From positions 806,001 through 870,000 of the forward strand of contig NZ_AP023179.1 of the NCBI RefSeq assembly GCF_013426915.1: a stretch of 64,000 nucleotides of DNA, written 5' to 3'. A model generated the notes under the pieces. It saw only the letters and a program-made list of their open reading frames with translations. It did no database searches and was not told where the DNA came from. Positions 1 to 8,360 of this stretch are shown here, piece after piece. How positions within the stretch are numbered: position 1 is the first letter of the stretch; the number at the start of each line of letters is the position of its first letter. Made by a program: the position numbers and the translations under genes. The stretch is from Paraburkholderia sp. PGU19. GTDB lineage: Bacteria; Pseudomonadota; Gammaproteobacteria; Burkholderiales; Burkholderiaceae.

Positions 1-305
1 CCGCTGTTCGTGAAGAACACCTTGTCGAAGCAGCTATGCTGCGTGAGCAGGCCCGCGAGCTTCGCCATCGGTTCGTTGTAGAACGCGGGCGACGGGTTGA
101 TCAGCGTGCGCGCCTGTTGCGTGAGCGCTTCGATCACGCCGTCGTTGCAATGGCCGAGGCTGTTGACGGCCCAGCCCTGAATGAAATCCAGATATCGCTT
201 GCCGGTGTTGTCGTAGAGCCACGAGCCCTTGCCGTGCGTGAAAACGATTTCGGGCCGGTTCGTGATGTACATCAGCGAATCGATCGGATACTCATTGAAG
301 TTCAT
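1..305 (-). CDS. argD: Acetylornithine transaminase family protein, N-terminal part (cut by window edge)
   Basis: The frame opens with ATG at 305 and runs off the left edge, leaving about 101 residues beginning MNFNEYPIDSLMYITNRPE. The stretch YLDFIQGWAVNSLGH is typical of the N-terminal region of class III PLP-dependent aminotransferases of the acetylornithine/succinylornithine type, which transfer the delta-amino group of N-acetylornithine to 2-oxoglutarate in arginine metabolism. The PLP lysine lies outside the window. A bidirectional-looking palindrome at 404-427 separates it from the reductase gene upstream. Other class III enzymes of similar N-terminus cannot be excluded, so the substrate is inferred. 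Confidence 0.75.
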   Translation of the reverse strand, partial: MNFNEYPIDSLMYITNRPEIVFTHGKGSWLYDNTGKRYLDFIQGWAVNSLGHCNDGVIEALTQQARTLINPSPAFYNEPMAKLAGLLTQHSCFDKVFFTNS

Positions 306-641
306 GGCTACAGGCTCCAGGCAAACAGGGATGAAAAACCGCCTCGGACAACATGGCCCAGCAACGGAAAGAAAAAAGCGCGACAGGTAAGGCAGAAATA
401 CAAAAAGCCACGGCATGCCGTGGCTTTCATGATTCGAACTGCTTGCGCGTTGTTCGCGCGAATCCGTGACGAAGCCAGCGGCGCCCCTAAGGGAGCAGCG
501 AGCGGCGACGTCGAAGTTCGGACTGGATGCGGTTCATGCGCGAAAGAATACGACAATGCCGGCGCCCGTGTAAACCTGCAATTTGCATGTTTTTACGCAC
601 TGCCGGCCGTTTCTCAGAGCTGAAGCGTGCTTGCGCAACGA
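306..641. other. Intergenic region between aminotransferase and flavin reductase
   Basis: This 336-base stretch holds the terminator-like palindrome at 404-427 and, between it and the aminotransferase start, space for that gene's promoter. Several short frames cross it but none has a plausible ribosome-binding site or a recognisable product. No RNA gene was recognised. Confidence 0.5.
402..427 (-). terminator. Rho-independent terminator of the flavin reductase gene
   Basis: Positions 404-427 form a perfect 24-base palindrome (AAAGCCACGGCA followed by its complement). On the minus strand it is followed by TTTTT, the layout of an intrinsic terminator downstream of the reductase gene at 642-1673. 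Confidence 0.75.
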
Positions 642-1673
642 TCAGACGGGGTTCGCGAGATCGGCTGCGCTCGTGAACGAATCCGCGTAGAACTCGTCTT
701 CCGGCAGGCGATGATGCTGCGTGAAATCGCGCTGTGCCGACTCGACCATCACAGGTGCGCCGCACGCATACACCTGATACGCCGACAAGTCTGGCAGATC
801 TTCGATGACGGCCCGATGAACGAAGCCCACGCGGCCCGTCCATGCGTCGTCCGCATCCGGTTCCGAGAGAACCGGCACGAACTTGAAGTTCGGAATCTCG
901 CGCGCCCATTGCTCGGCAAGTTCCATCATGTACAGGTCTTTCTTGCGGCGCGCGCCCCAATAGAGTGTCATCGGACGCGTGATGTTCTTGAACACGGCAT
1001 GCTCGACGATCGCCTTCAGCGGCGCGAAGCCCGTGCCCGACGCGAGCAGCACGATCGGCTTGTCCGACTCTTCGCGCAGGAAGAACGTGCCGAGCGGCGC
1101 CTCGAAGCGCAGGATGTCGCGCTCCTTCATCGTGTTGAAGACGTGATCCGTGAACGCGCCGCCCGGCATGTGGCGGATATGCAGTTCGACGGGACCGTCC
1201 GCATGCGGCGCGCTCGCCATCGAATAGCTGCGGCGCTTGCCGTCCTTCAGGATGAATTCGAGGTACTGGCCCGCCATATATTGCAGGCGCTCATTCGCGG
1301 GCAGTTGCAGCTTCAGCACGACGACGTCGTCGGCCTTGCGCTCGATCGCGTTCACGCGGCACGGCAGCTTCTTGATCTGCACGTCGCCGATGCCCGTCAC
1401 TTCGCGGATGTCGATCTCGAGGTCCGTGCACGCAGTTGCGCAACACAACAGCGCCAGGCCGCGTGTCTTCTCGTCGTTCGACAGCGCCGACGACGAATGC
1501 GCGCGCTGCTCGACCTCGCCGCCGACGACCGCGCCCTTGCACGAGCCGCATGCGCCGTTCTTGCAGCCGTACGGCAGGCCGATGCCCTGGCGAAGGGCGG
1601 CTGTCAGCACGGGTTCATCGGGTTCCACCTGAAACTGCCGGCCGCTTTGCCGGAGCGTTACGTTGAATGCCAT
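642..1673 (-). CDS. Ferredoxin-type NAD(P)H-flavin reductase (CDP-6-deoxy-delta-3,4-glucoseen reductase-like)
   Basis: A 343-residue protein starting MAFNVTLRQSG. An N-terminal plant-type 2Fe-2S ferredoxin domain has the cysteine pattern CKNGACGSC plus a later Cys in LLCCATAC. It is followed by an FAD-binding domain with RSYSMAS and an NAD(P)-binding domain with GTGFAPLKAI. This is the architecture of AscD/RfbI-type reductases and of phenol hydroxylase or methane monooxygenase reductase components, which pass electrons from NAD(P)H through FAD and the cluster to a partner. In this group the gene is usually annotated as CDP-6-deoxy-delta-3,4-glucoseen reductase, but no sugar biosynthesis genes are nearby, so the real electron acceptor is unknown. 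The start at 1673 gives the family length; an in-frame ATG further upstream overlaps the divergent gene. Confidence 0.85.
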   Translation of the reverse strand: MAFNVTLRQSGRQFQVEPDEPVLTAALRQGIGLPYGCKNGACGSCKGAVVGGEVEQRAHSSSALSNDEKTRGLALLCCATACTDLEIDIREVTGIGDVQIKKLPCRVNAIERKADDVVVLKLQLPANERLQYMAGQYLEFILKDGKRRSYSMASAPHADGPVELHIRHMPGGAFTDHVFNTMKERDILRFEAPLGTFFLREESDKPIVLLASGTGFAPLKAIVEHAVFKNITRPMTLYWGARRKKDLYMMELAEQWAREIPNFKFVPVLSEPDADDAWTGRVGFVHRAVIEDLPDLSAYQVYACGAPVMVESAQRDFTQHHRLPEDEFYADSFTSAADLANPV

Positions 1674-1747
1674 AAGTCGTTCAGTCTTCGAATACAGAAA
1701 GTCGGTAACCAATGCGTGTCGTGGATCGCGGCTACAATGCGTCCACG

Positions 1748-2800
1748 ATGAAAGCGACACGAAAATTGCGCAGACCGCGCGTGCTGATCGTCGGTTGCGG
1801 CGATGTCGGCATGCGCTGCGTGCGGCAACTGCAGGGACGCGCGCGTCTTTATGCGCTCACCAGCCACGCGGAGCGCCGCGACGAACTGCGCGCGGCGGGC
1901 GTCACGCCCATCGTCGGCGATCTCGACGTGCGCGCGAGCCTTGCTCGTCTTGCCCATCTCGCGCCGACTGTCCTGCATCTCGCGCCTCCGCAACGAACAG
2001 GCGAGGCCGACACGCGCACGCGCGCGCTGATCGCCACGCTGACTGCGCCGCGTGTCCGGCGTGCCCGTCATCTTGCGACGGGGCGCCTGCGGCGCGCACA
2101 GCACGGCATTCGTGCACGCAAAACATCCAGTATTGTACCCGACGGGGGGTACCCGGCTTCGCGGGCCGGGCATCGGCCGAGCCGGCGTTCGCGTGTCGTC
2201 TATGCGAGCACGACCGGCGTCTACGGCGACTGCGGCGGCGCGTGGCTCGACGAAACGCGTCCTGTCGCGCCCGCCAACGAGCGCGCGAAGCGCCGCGTGT
2301 CGGCGGAGACGCAATTGCGGCGCGCGGCTGCGCGGCGTGTGATCACGGCGAGCATCGCACGTATCCCGGGCATCTACGCGGGCAACCGGCTGCCGCTCGC
2401 GCGGCTGGAAAAACGCACCCCGGCGCTCGTCGATGCCGACGACGTCTACACCAATCACATCCACGCCGACGATCTCGCCGCGATCCTGCTGCGCATGTCG
2501 ACGCACGGTCGTCCGTCACGCGTGATCCACGCATCCGACGACACGACGCTGAAAATGGGTGAGTACTTCGACCGCGTGGCGGACGCATTCGGCATCGAGC
2601 GTGCGCCGCGTATCGCGCGCGACGAAGCGGAACAGCAGCTCGGCGAGATGATGCTGTCGTTCATGCGCGAGTCGCGGCGGCTCGTCAACACGCGTCTGAA
2701 GCGCGAGTTGCGCTTCAGACTGCGCTATCCGAGCGTCGACGACCTTCTCGACACGGTCGCGAGCCATAGCCGCACGCAACCGCGCACAGACAAGCCGTGA
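1748..2800 (+). CDS. SDR-family NAD(P)-dependent epimerase/dehydratase-like protein (YeeZ-like)
   Basis: Predicted 350 residues starting MKATRKLRRPRVLIVGCGDVG. The N-terminal GCGDVG is a dinucleotide-binding glycine motif, and RVVYASTTGVYGDCGG further on matches the active-site strand of extended or atypical SDR proteins of the YeeZ type. The remainder, with NHIHADDLAAI, also fits an NAD-dependent epimerase-like fold. Substrate unknown. Between residues about 107 and 150 there is an Arg-rich, low-complexity insertion encoded by GC-rich inverted repeats, absent from the core fold and probably variable between species. It is divergent from the flavin reductase (75 bases apart). The ATG at 1748 was preferred to an upstream ATG in the divergent promoter region. 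Confidence 0.75.
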   Translation: MKATRKLRRPRVLIVGCGDVGMRCVRQLQGRARLYALTSHAERRDELRAAGVTPIVGDLDVRASLARLAHLAPTVLHLAPPQRTGEADTRTRALIATLTAPRVRRARHLATGRLRRAQHGIRARKTSSIVPDGGYPASRAGHRPSRRSRVVYASTTGVYGDCGGAWLDETRPVAPANERAKRRVSAETQLRRAAARRVITASIARIPGIYAGNRLPLARLEKRTPALVDADDVYTNHIHADDLAAILLRMSTHGRPSRVIHASDDTTLKMGEYFDRVADAFGIERAPRIARDEAEQQLGEMMLSFMRESRRLVNTRLKRELRFRLRYPSVDDLLDTVASHSRTQPRTDKP

Positions 2801-2815
2801 CGGAAAGCGCAGCGA

Positions 2816-3004
2816 TCAGGTGAGGGCAGGTAGCGCTTCCAGCAACAGGAAGCAGCAGAACGCGCCGATCAGCGCGGCGAGCAGATTCGGCTCGTACCTG
2901 TGCCGACGATGCATGACGGCCAGCACGCCGCCAATCAGCAAAAGTCCGAGCGCGATGAACGCGATCATCGCGTATGAAACCGGCAGGTTGCCGTAAATGA
3001 CCAT
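2816..3004 (-). CDS. Small two-helix membrane protein
   Basis: A 62-residue protein starting MVIYGNLPVSYAMIAFIALG with a strong ribosome-binding site (GGAGG seven bases or so upstream). Two hydrophobic segments, about residues 8-30 and 42-58, flank a basic turn (MHRRHRYEP), predicting a small inner-membrane hairpin protein. I do not recognise a family with known function. It lies convergent with the SDR gene, 15 bases apart, and the 164 bases before rsuA are otherwise empty. Confidence 0.65.
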   Translation of the reverse strand: MVIYGNLPVSYAMIAFIALGLLLIGGVLAVMHRRHRYEPNLLAALIGAFCCFLLLEALPALT

Positions 3005-3168
3005 GGCGCCTCCTTGCCAGCTTTGTAATCGTTGTTGATCCGAGTATAGGACGGGCGTTCGGAGCAAGCATGCTGCGTCGCAGCGCTCTGCAAGGTTTTT
3101 GTAGCGGTTTTGTTCGGAATCCCACGTAGTCTCAATGACTTGAAACGATGCGGGCGGGCATTGATCGT

Positions 3169-3873
3169 TTACCCGTTCCGTAGTGCGCCCAGGTCGGCTT
3201 CATCGAGCCATTGCCACGCGCCTTCGGCCAGCGAAGCGGGCAACGCCAGCCCGCCGACCCGCTCGCGATGCAGCGCCTCCACACGGTTGCCCGCCGCCGC
3301 GACCATCCGCTTCACCTGATGGTATTTGCCTTCCAGCACGGTGAGTTCCAGCGCGTGGTCACCGCGCGCATGAGCGGCGACGGCCGCGATCGGCTTCGCT
3401 TCGCCGTGCAGCAGCACGCCTTCGCGCAACGCGGCGAGTTGCGCGTCGTCGAGTGGATGACGGGTCGTCGCGAGATAGATCTTCGGCACCTTGCGTTTCG
3501 GCGACGTGTACGCGTGAACGAACTGGCCATCGTCGGAGAGCAGCAGCAGGCCCGTCGTGTCCTGATCGAGCCGTCCAACGCACTGGACGCCGCGCGTCGC
3601 GAACTGCGCGGGCAACAGATTGAACACGCTCAGATGATGCTGCGGGTCGCGCGAGCATTCATATCCCGCAGGCTTGTTGAGCGCGATGTAAGCGCGCTCC
3701 CGGTAAGGCCACGCCGTGCCGTCGACTTCGAACGCCAGCGCATTCGTATCGACGTTGGCGTCGGGATCGGCGAGCGTCGTGCCGCCGACCGACACGCGGC
3801 CATCCGCGATCATCGCGCGGCACTGGCGGCGCGAACCGAAACCTTGGGAAAAGAGAACGCTTTCGAGATTCAT
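3169..3873 (-). CDS. rsuA: 16S rRNA pseudouridine synthase RsuA family
   Basis: A 234-residue enzyme of normal family length. An N-terminal S4 RNA-binding domain (MNLESVLFSQGFGSRRQCRAM) is followed by the pseudouridine synthase domain with the catalytic motif GRLDQDTTG, in which Asp103 is the expected nucleophile, and KVPKIYLA and GKYHQVKRM blocks typical of the RsuA/RluB/E/F group. RsuA modifies U516 of 16S rRNA in the small-subunit precursor. RluE or RluF paralogues share these motifs, so the exact target uridine is inferred from overall resemblance. It stands alone between the small membrane protein and the betaine transporter genes. Confidence 0.88.
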   Translation of the reverse strand: MNLESVLFSQGFGSRRQCRAMIADGRVSVGGTTLADPDANVDTNALAFEVDGTAWPYRERAYIALNKPAGYECSRDPQHHLSVFNLLPAQFATRGVQCVGRLDQDTTGLLLLSDDGQFVHAYTSPKRKVPKIYLATTRHPLDDAQLAALREGVLLHGEAKPIAAVAAHARGDHALELTVLEGKYHQVKRMVAAAGNRVEALHRERVGGLALPASLAEGAWQWLDEADLGALRNG

Positions 3874-4008
3874 TGGAGCGGGCAGAAGGGCACAGACGAC
3901 TAGCGATGCATCAAACGTCGACGGCGTCCTTCGTGATGAAGGACGCCGTCATCGCCTGCATTTTACCCGCCGCCTTGCGTTGCTCCGCCCGTGTCAGCGC
4001 AAGAGCGC

Positions 4009-4830
4009 TTAGTGCGCGCCCGAGCGCCGCTCGACGAACCGCGCAACGTAGTCGTCGGCGGGCTTCGTGAGGATTTCGTTCGGCGTGCCTTCCTGCACCA
4101 GCGTGCCGTCGCGCAGAATCGCGATGCGGTTGCCGATGCGCAGCGCTTCGTCCAGATCGTGCGTGATGAACACGATGGTCTTGTTGAGCGTCGCTTGCAG
4201 TTGCAGAAGCTGGTCCTGCATTTCCGTGCGGATCAGCGGATCGAGCGCGGAGAACGCTTCATCCATCAGCAGCACGTCGGTATCGGCGGCGAGCGCGCGT
4301 GCGAGACCCACGCGCTGACGCATGCCACCCGACAGTTCATCCGGATAGTGATCGCCGTACCCGTCGAGCCCGACCTTGCCGAGCCACATGCGCGCCTTCT
4401 CGTTCGCTTCCGCCTTGCTTTCGCCGCGCGTGCGCAGCGCATACGCGGTGTTGTCGAGCACGGTCTGATGCGGCAGCAGGCCGAAGTTCTGGAACACCAT
4501 GCTCACCTTGTAGCGGCGCAGCTCGCGCAGCCCATGCGGATCGAGCTTGATGACGTCCGAACCGTCGATCACGATCTCGCCCGCCGTCGGCTCGATCAGC
4601 CGGTTGAAGTGGCGCACGAGCGTCGATTTGCCCGAGCCCGACAGCCCCATGATCACGTAGATTTCACCCGAGCCGATATGCAGGCTCACGTTGTTCAGGC
4701 CGACGTTGCAGCCCGTTTGTACGAGTACTTCGGCCTTGCTCCTGCCGCTTTTCAAAAGTTCGAGCACGCGCCGATGACCGGCTTCCGGGCCAAAGAGCTT
4801 GTACACGTTCTTCACTTCGATCGATGACAT
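4009..4830 (-). CDS. proV: Glycine betaine/proline ABC transporter ATP-binding protein (ProV-like)
   Basis: A 273-residue ATPase starting [14 protein letters not shown]. It has Walker [10 protein letters not shown], signature LSGGMRQR, Walker [14 protein letters not shown] and the switch histidine in THDLDEALR. The insertion between strand 1 and Walker A ([19 protein letters not shown]) is typical of ProV/OpuAA. Unlike E. coli ProV (about 400 residues) it ends shortly after the ABC domain and lacks the C-terminal tandem CBS domains used for osmotic or ionic-strength sensing. It may therefore serve uptake for catabolism rather than osmo-gated uptake; that is inference. It is the last gene of a leftward unit, 14 bases after proW. 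Confidence 0.9.
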   Translation of the reverse strand: MSSIEVKNVYKLFGPEAGHRRVLELLKSGRSKAEVLVQTGCNVGLNNVSLHIGSGEIYVIMGLSGSGKSTLVRHFNRLIEPTAGEIVIDGSDVIKLDPHGLRELRRYKVSMVFQNFGLLPHQTVLDNTAYALRTRGESKAEANEKARMWLGKVGLDGYGDHYPDELSGGMRQRVGLARALAADTDVLLMDEAFSALDPLIRTEMQDQLLQLQATLNKTIVFITHDLDEALRIGNRIAILRDGTLVQEGTPNEILTKPADDYVARFVERRSGAH

Positions 4831-4844
4831 GTCCGTGCCCTCCG

Positions 4845-5834
4845 TCAATCCGCCGTGCGGGTTTCGAGGCCGCTCTGCGTTGCGTTTTCGTTGCCCGTTG
4901 CCGTTGCTTCGTCGTCACGCGGGGCGCCTGCATTCCGATACGGCACGCGTGACGCCGCCTTCGCCCTGCGGCGCTGCGCGACGAGCTTGCGCGTGCGGCG
5001 GTCCTGCCCGTAGCCCTGGCTGATACGGTCGATCACGATGGCCAGAATCACGATCGCGATGCCCGCCTGCATGCCCTTGCCGATATCGAGCGTCTGGATG
5101 CCGGCGAGCACGTCTTCGCCGAGTCCGCGCGAACCGATCATCGACGCGATCACGACCATCGACAGCGCCATCATCGTCGTCTGGTTGATACCCGCCATGA
5201 TGCTGGGCCGCGCGAGCGGCAACTGCACGTTGACGAGCAACTGCCAGCGCGTCGTACCGAACGCGCGCGCCGCTTCGACGACATCCGCATCCACATGCCG
5301 GATGCCGAGATCGGTCAGGCGGATCAGCGGCGGCAGCGCGTAGATGATCGTCGCGAGAATCGCGGGCACCTTGCCGAGGCCGAACAGCATCAGCACGGGG
5401 ATCAGATACACGAAACTCGGCAGCGTCTGCATGATGTCGAGCACGGGCAGCAGCACGCGCCGCATCCACGGGCTGCGCGACGCCCAGATGCCGAGCGGCA
5501 CGCCGAGCACGACGGACAGGACGGTCGCGACCAGCATCAGCGCGAGCGTCTGCATCAGCTTGTCCCACAGACCGAAGCAGCCGATCACATACAGCAGCAG
5601 CACGAAGAAGCCCGCGATGCCGATGCGCCGCGTCGCGTTCAGCGTCAGCAGTCCGACGGCGATCAGGATCGCCCATGGCGGTGTCGCGCGCAGCACGCCT
5701 TCAAGTGGGACCAGCACGTAGCGCAAGAGCGCGGTGCTGAAGTCGTGAAAGCTGTCGCCGTACGCGGCGACGAACGATTGCACATGGTCGTTCACCCAGT
5801 CGGCAATCGACAGATGCAGAAAGATCGAATTCAT
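4845..5834 (-). CDS. proW: Glycine betaine/proline ABC transporter permease (ProW-like)
   Basis: A 329-residue inner-membrane permease starting [17 protein letters not shown] behind a GGAGGG ribosome-binding site. The N-terminal amphipathic region resembles the ProW N-terminus. At least six hydrophobic segments follow, and the coupling-helix region [22 protein letters not shown] is the EAA loop that contacts the ATPase. A basic, low-complexity C-terminal tail of about 50 residues follows the last helix. It sits between proX and proV, with 41 and 14 base gaps, and would form the channel of the same betaine importer. A longer open frame extends upstream through proX, but only the ATG at 5834 has a ribosome-binding site and family-like sequence. 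Confidence 0.9.
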   Translation of the reverse strand: MNSIFLHLSIADWVNDHVQSFVAAYGDSFHDFSTALLRYVLVPLEGVLRATPPWAILIAVGLLTLNATRRIGIAGFFVLLLYVIGCFGLWDKLMQTLALMLVATVLSVVLGVPLGIWASRSPWMRRVLLPVLDIMQTLPSFVYLIPVLMLFGLGKVPAILATIIYALPPLIRLTDLGIRHVDADVVEAARAFGTTRWQLLVNVQLPLARPSIMAGINQTTMMALSMVVIASMIGSRGLGEDVLAGIQTLDIGKGMQAGIAIVILAIVIDRISQGYGQDRRTRKLVAQRRRAKAASRVPYRNAGAPRDDEATATGNENATQSGLETRTAD

Positions 5835-5875
5835 GTTGAAACCCTCCGGTGCGTCATGACGCGTCGGTGTCGAGA

Positions 5876-6913
5876 TCAGGTCGCCAGCGCGGCTTGAACC
5901 TTTTGCGCGACGTCGGTCGGCACCCATGCCTTCCACATGTCCGGGTGATCGCGCAGGAACTGTTTCGCCATCGTCGGGCCGTCGATTTTCTTGCTCGTCA
6001 TTTCGAGGATGGTCTTGTTGAGGAAGTCCATCGGGAAGCTGACCTTCGAATAGGTGTCCATCAACTGCGGCTCGGCCTGATAGAACGGCGTCGATACGCC
6101 AACCTTCAGATGCGACACGAGATACGACGACGCGCATTGCGATGTGCTGTTATCCGCGCGCAGTGTGTCCCAGCACTTCTGGTTGAACGCAGGCATCTTC
6201 AGCTGGACGAACTTGTACTTCGCCATCAGCGCTGCGGGTTCCCAGTAGTAGAAAAGGATAGGCTTGCCGCGCTGATACGCCGATTCGATTGCGGCATCGA
6301 GCGCCGCGCCCGTGCCGGGGCGGAAGTCGGTGTACGAATCGTCGAGATTCAGCGTCTTCAACAGACGCCGGTTCACGCGCTCGCAGTCCCAGCCCGACGG
6401 GCAGTTGAGGAAGCGGCCTTTGCCCGGCTCTTCGTCGTCTTCGAACACGCCTTTGTACTTCGGCAGATCGGTCACGGACACGAGGTTCGGCGCGACGGGT
6501 TTGATGTTGCGCTTCGCGTCACCCTTCACCACGTACTCGGGCACGAACCAGCCTTCATTCGTGCCGCCCGGCAGCGTGTCGCCGAGCAGCTTCACGTGGC
6601 CGTCGGCGACCGCTTTCGCGATGATCTCCGAGCGGCCCGTCCACTGTTCGGACCACACTTGCAGATCGTCGCGCGACAGCGCCGTTTCCGTTGCGGCCGT
6701 GTTGCCGGGAATCGTGTCCGTCTTGCAGCCGTAGCCTTTTTCGGTGATGAAGCGCAGCACTTCCGACGTGAACGAGCCGCTTTCCCACGTGACGCCCGCA
6801 AAGCGCACGGGTTTCCCCGCCGAGCACCAGGTGCCGGCGTGAGCGGCGGCGGGCCATAACGCGCTGGCGGCGAGCGCGACCGTGGCGGCGCGCATCAGGG
6901 ATCTGATCTGCAT
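5876..6913 (-). CDS. proX: Glycine betaine/proline-type periplasmic binding protein (ProX-like)
   Basis: A 345-residue OpuAC-family solute-binding protein. Residues 1-26 form a Sec signal peptide ending AAAHA before GTWCSAG. The mature part has GVTWESGSFTSEVL, LQVWSEQWTG and LFYYWEP. Aromatic residues of this kind form the cage that binds quaternary ammonium compounds in this family. Several cysteine pairs suggest disulfides. It lies first of the three transporter genes and 63 bases after the enolase-superfamily gene. Binding of glycine betaine, proline betaine or a related compound is a family-level inference. Confidence 0.88.
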   Translation of the reverse strand: MQIRSLMRAATVALAASALWPAAAHAGTWCSAGKPVRFAGVTWESGSFTSEVLRFITEKGYGCKTDTIPGNTAATETALSRDDLQVWSEQWTGRSEIIAKAVADGHVKLLGDTLPGGTNEGWFVPEYVVKGDAKRNIKPVAPNLVSVTDLPKYKGVFEDDEEPGKGRFLNCPSGWDCERVNRRLLKTLNLDDSYTDFRPGTGAALDAAIESAYQRGKPILFYYWEPAALMAKYKFVQLKMPAFNQKCWDTLRADNSTSQCASSYLVSHLKVGVSTPFYQAEPQLMDTYSKVSFPMDFLNKTILEMTSKKIDGPTMAKQFLRDHPDMWKAWVPTDVAQKVQAALAT

Positions 6914-6976
6914 GGTGTGTCTCCGATTGTGATTGGATAGTTGGCGCTGTCGTCGAGCGCCTTTCGGGCCGAGGCG

Positions 6977-8152
6977 TCAGCCGTATGTGCTACTGGAACT
7001 GAGCGTCGCGGCGAGGATGTCTTCGTCGATCGAAAGACCGAGGCCCGGCGAATCGGACAGCGTGATCCAGCCTTCGCTGTCGATATCGATCGGGTTCTTC
7101 AGCATGAAGTCGCGGCGCTCGATCGACCATTCGGGCGGGTCGTACGGAAATTCGATGAACGGCGCGCTCGCGGCGCCCGCCGTCAGATGCAGGTTCGCGG
7201 CGAGGCCGATGCCGTTGCCCCACGTGTGCGGCGTGAAAACCTTGCCGTGCGCCTCGACGGCTTGCGCGAGCTTGCGCAGCCCTTCCATGCCGAGCGAGCA
7301 CGCGACGTCCGGCTGGAACACATCGAGGCAATCGCCTGCGAGCAGTTGATCGAACTCGTAGCGCTCGCGCGTCATCTCGCCGCCGGCGATGCGCAATGCC
7401 GGCGATACCGCCTCGCGCAGCCGCGCCATGCCGTCGTAATCGCCGCGATGCAGCGGCTCTTCCATCCAGTAGACGCGGTGTTTTTCCAGTTGGCGGGCGA
7501 CGGCGAGCGCTTCGTCGAAAGTCCACGGCGCGGCCGTGTCCCACGGCATGCGCCAGCCCTGATTGCAATCGACCATCAGTTCGAGCCGGTCGGCGACGGC
7601 TTCGCGCACGGCGGCGAGCACAGCGAAATCGTCTTGCAGTTGCGGACGTCCGAAGCGGATCTTGAGCGCCGGAAAGCCGCGTTCGGCGACATGCAGCGCC
7701 ATGCGGGCCATCTCGTCGGGGCGGCGGTGCACGCCGCTCGATGCGTACGCGCGAATCCGGTTGCTGCGTCCGCCGGCCATCCGCCAGCACGCTTCGCCGC
7801 GGATTTTCCCGGCGAGATCCCACAGCGCGATATCGAGCGGCCACGGACGGCCAGCGTGAAAACCGATGTTGTCGAGCACGGCGCTGTGGCGCGCGAGGTC
7901 GAGCGGATCGGTGCCGATGAACAGATGCTGATAGTCGGCGAAGCCGTACATCGCGTCGCCGGAGCCGATGCCGACGCGGCCGGCGTCGTCGTGAACGCGC
8001 ACGATCGTCGCGGGAAATTTGCGGCGCGGCTGGCTATCCCAAGAGGCGGGGAAGGGCGGGTCGAGCACCAGTTGATGGTGCGTTACTTCGATCCGGGTGA
8101 TGCGGGCCGTTTGCGCGGTCCGGCTCACGGCCTCGCTTGTTTCAGGATCCAT
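6977..8152 (-). CDS. Enolase superfamily enzyme, mandelate racemase subgroup
   Basis: A 391-residue protein starting [12 protein letters not shown] behind an AGGAGG ribosome-binding site. The capping domain is followed by a TIM barrel whose end-of-strand residues can be read: Lys164-x-Arg166 (ALKIRFG), metal ligands Asp195 (MVDCNQGW), Glu231 (WMEEP) and Glu259 (AGGE), Asp282 (FQPD) and His309 ([10 protein letters not shown]). Opposing Lys and His acid/base residues place it in the mandelate racemase subgroup (racemases and acid-sugar dehydratases) rather than the muconate-lactonising subgroup. It is cotranscribable with proXWV, so a betaine or amino-acid derivative is a possible substrate, but the sequence does not fix it. 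Confidence 0.82.
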   Translation of the reverse strand: MDPETSEAVSRTAQTARITRIEVTHHQLVLDPPFPASWDSQPRRKFPATIVRVHDDAGRVGIGSGDAMYGFADYQHLFIGTDPLDLARHSAVLDNIGFHAGRPWPLDIALWDLAGKIRGEACWRMAGGRSNRIRAYASSGVHRRPDEMARMALHVAERGFPALKIRFGRPQLQDDFAVLAAVREAVADRLELMVDCNQGWRMPWDTAAPWTFDEALAVARQLEKHRVYWMEEPLHRGDYDGMARLREAVSPALRIAGGEMTRERYEFDQLLAGDCLDVFQPDVACSLGMEGLRKLAQAVEAHGKVFTPHTWGNGIGLAANLHLTAGAASAPFIEFPYDPPEWSIERRDFMLKNPIDIDSEGWITLSDSPGLGLSIDEDILAATLSSSSTYG

Positions 8153-8360
8153 CAGGCGTCTCCTCCTGAATTGATGCAGTGCGGCATTCAATGTGATGCG
8201 CAATGCGTTTCGAATGGGATAAGAATGACGCCATGCTATGAAGGTGACGCAGGCAACTCAATCGCTTCAATTAAAGTAAATGACTGCATCCAATTTTGGG
8301 ATATGCGTTGCGTATCATCCGAATGACACAACTCAACGAATTTCCGGAGACCGTCGCATC
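8153..8360. promoter_or_regulatory. Divergent promoter region, enolase-proXWV / MocR regulator
   Basis: These 208 bases separate the two divergent starts and are more AT-rich than the flanking genes around 8250-8340. An imperfect palindrome, GATATGCGTTGCGTATC at 8300-8316 (one mismatch in seven-base arms), is a candidate site for the MocR regulator. GntR/MocR proteins usually bind between themselves and the genes they control; the site itself is inference. Confidence 0.4.

Noticed and set aside
6977..8152. Calling the enolase-superfamily protein a hydroxyproline betaine epimerase.
   Set aside because: That enzyme uses two opposing lysines of another subgroup; here the pair is Lys-x-Arg and His, so only subgroup membership is claimed.
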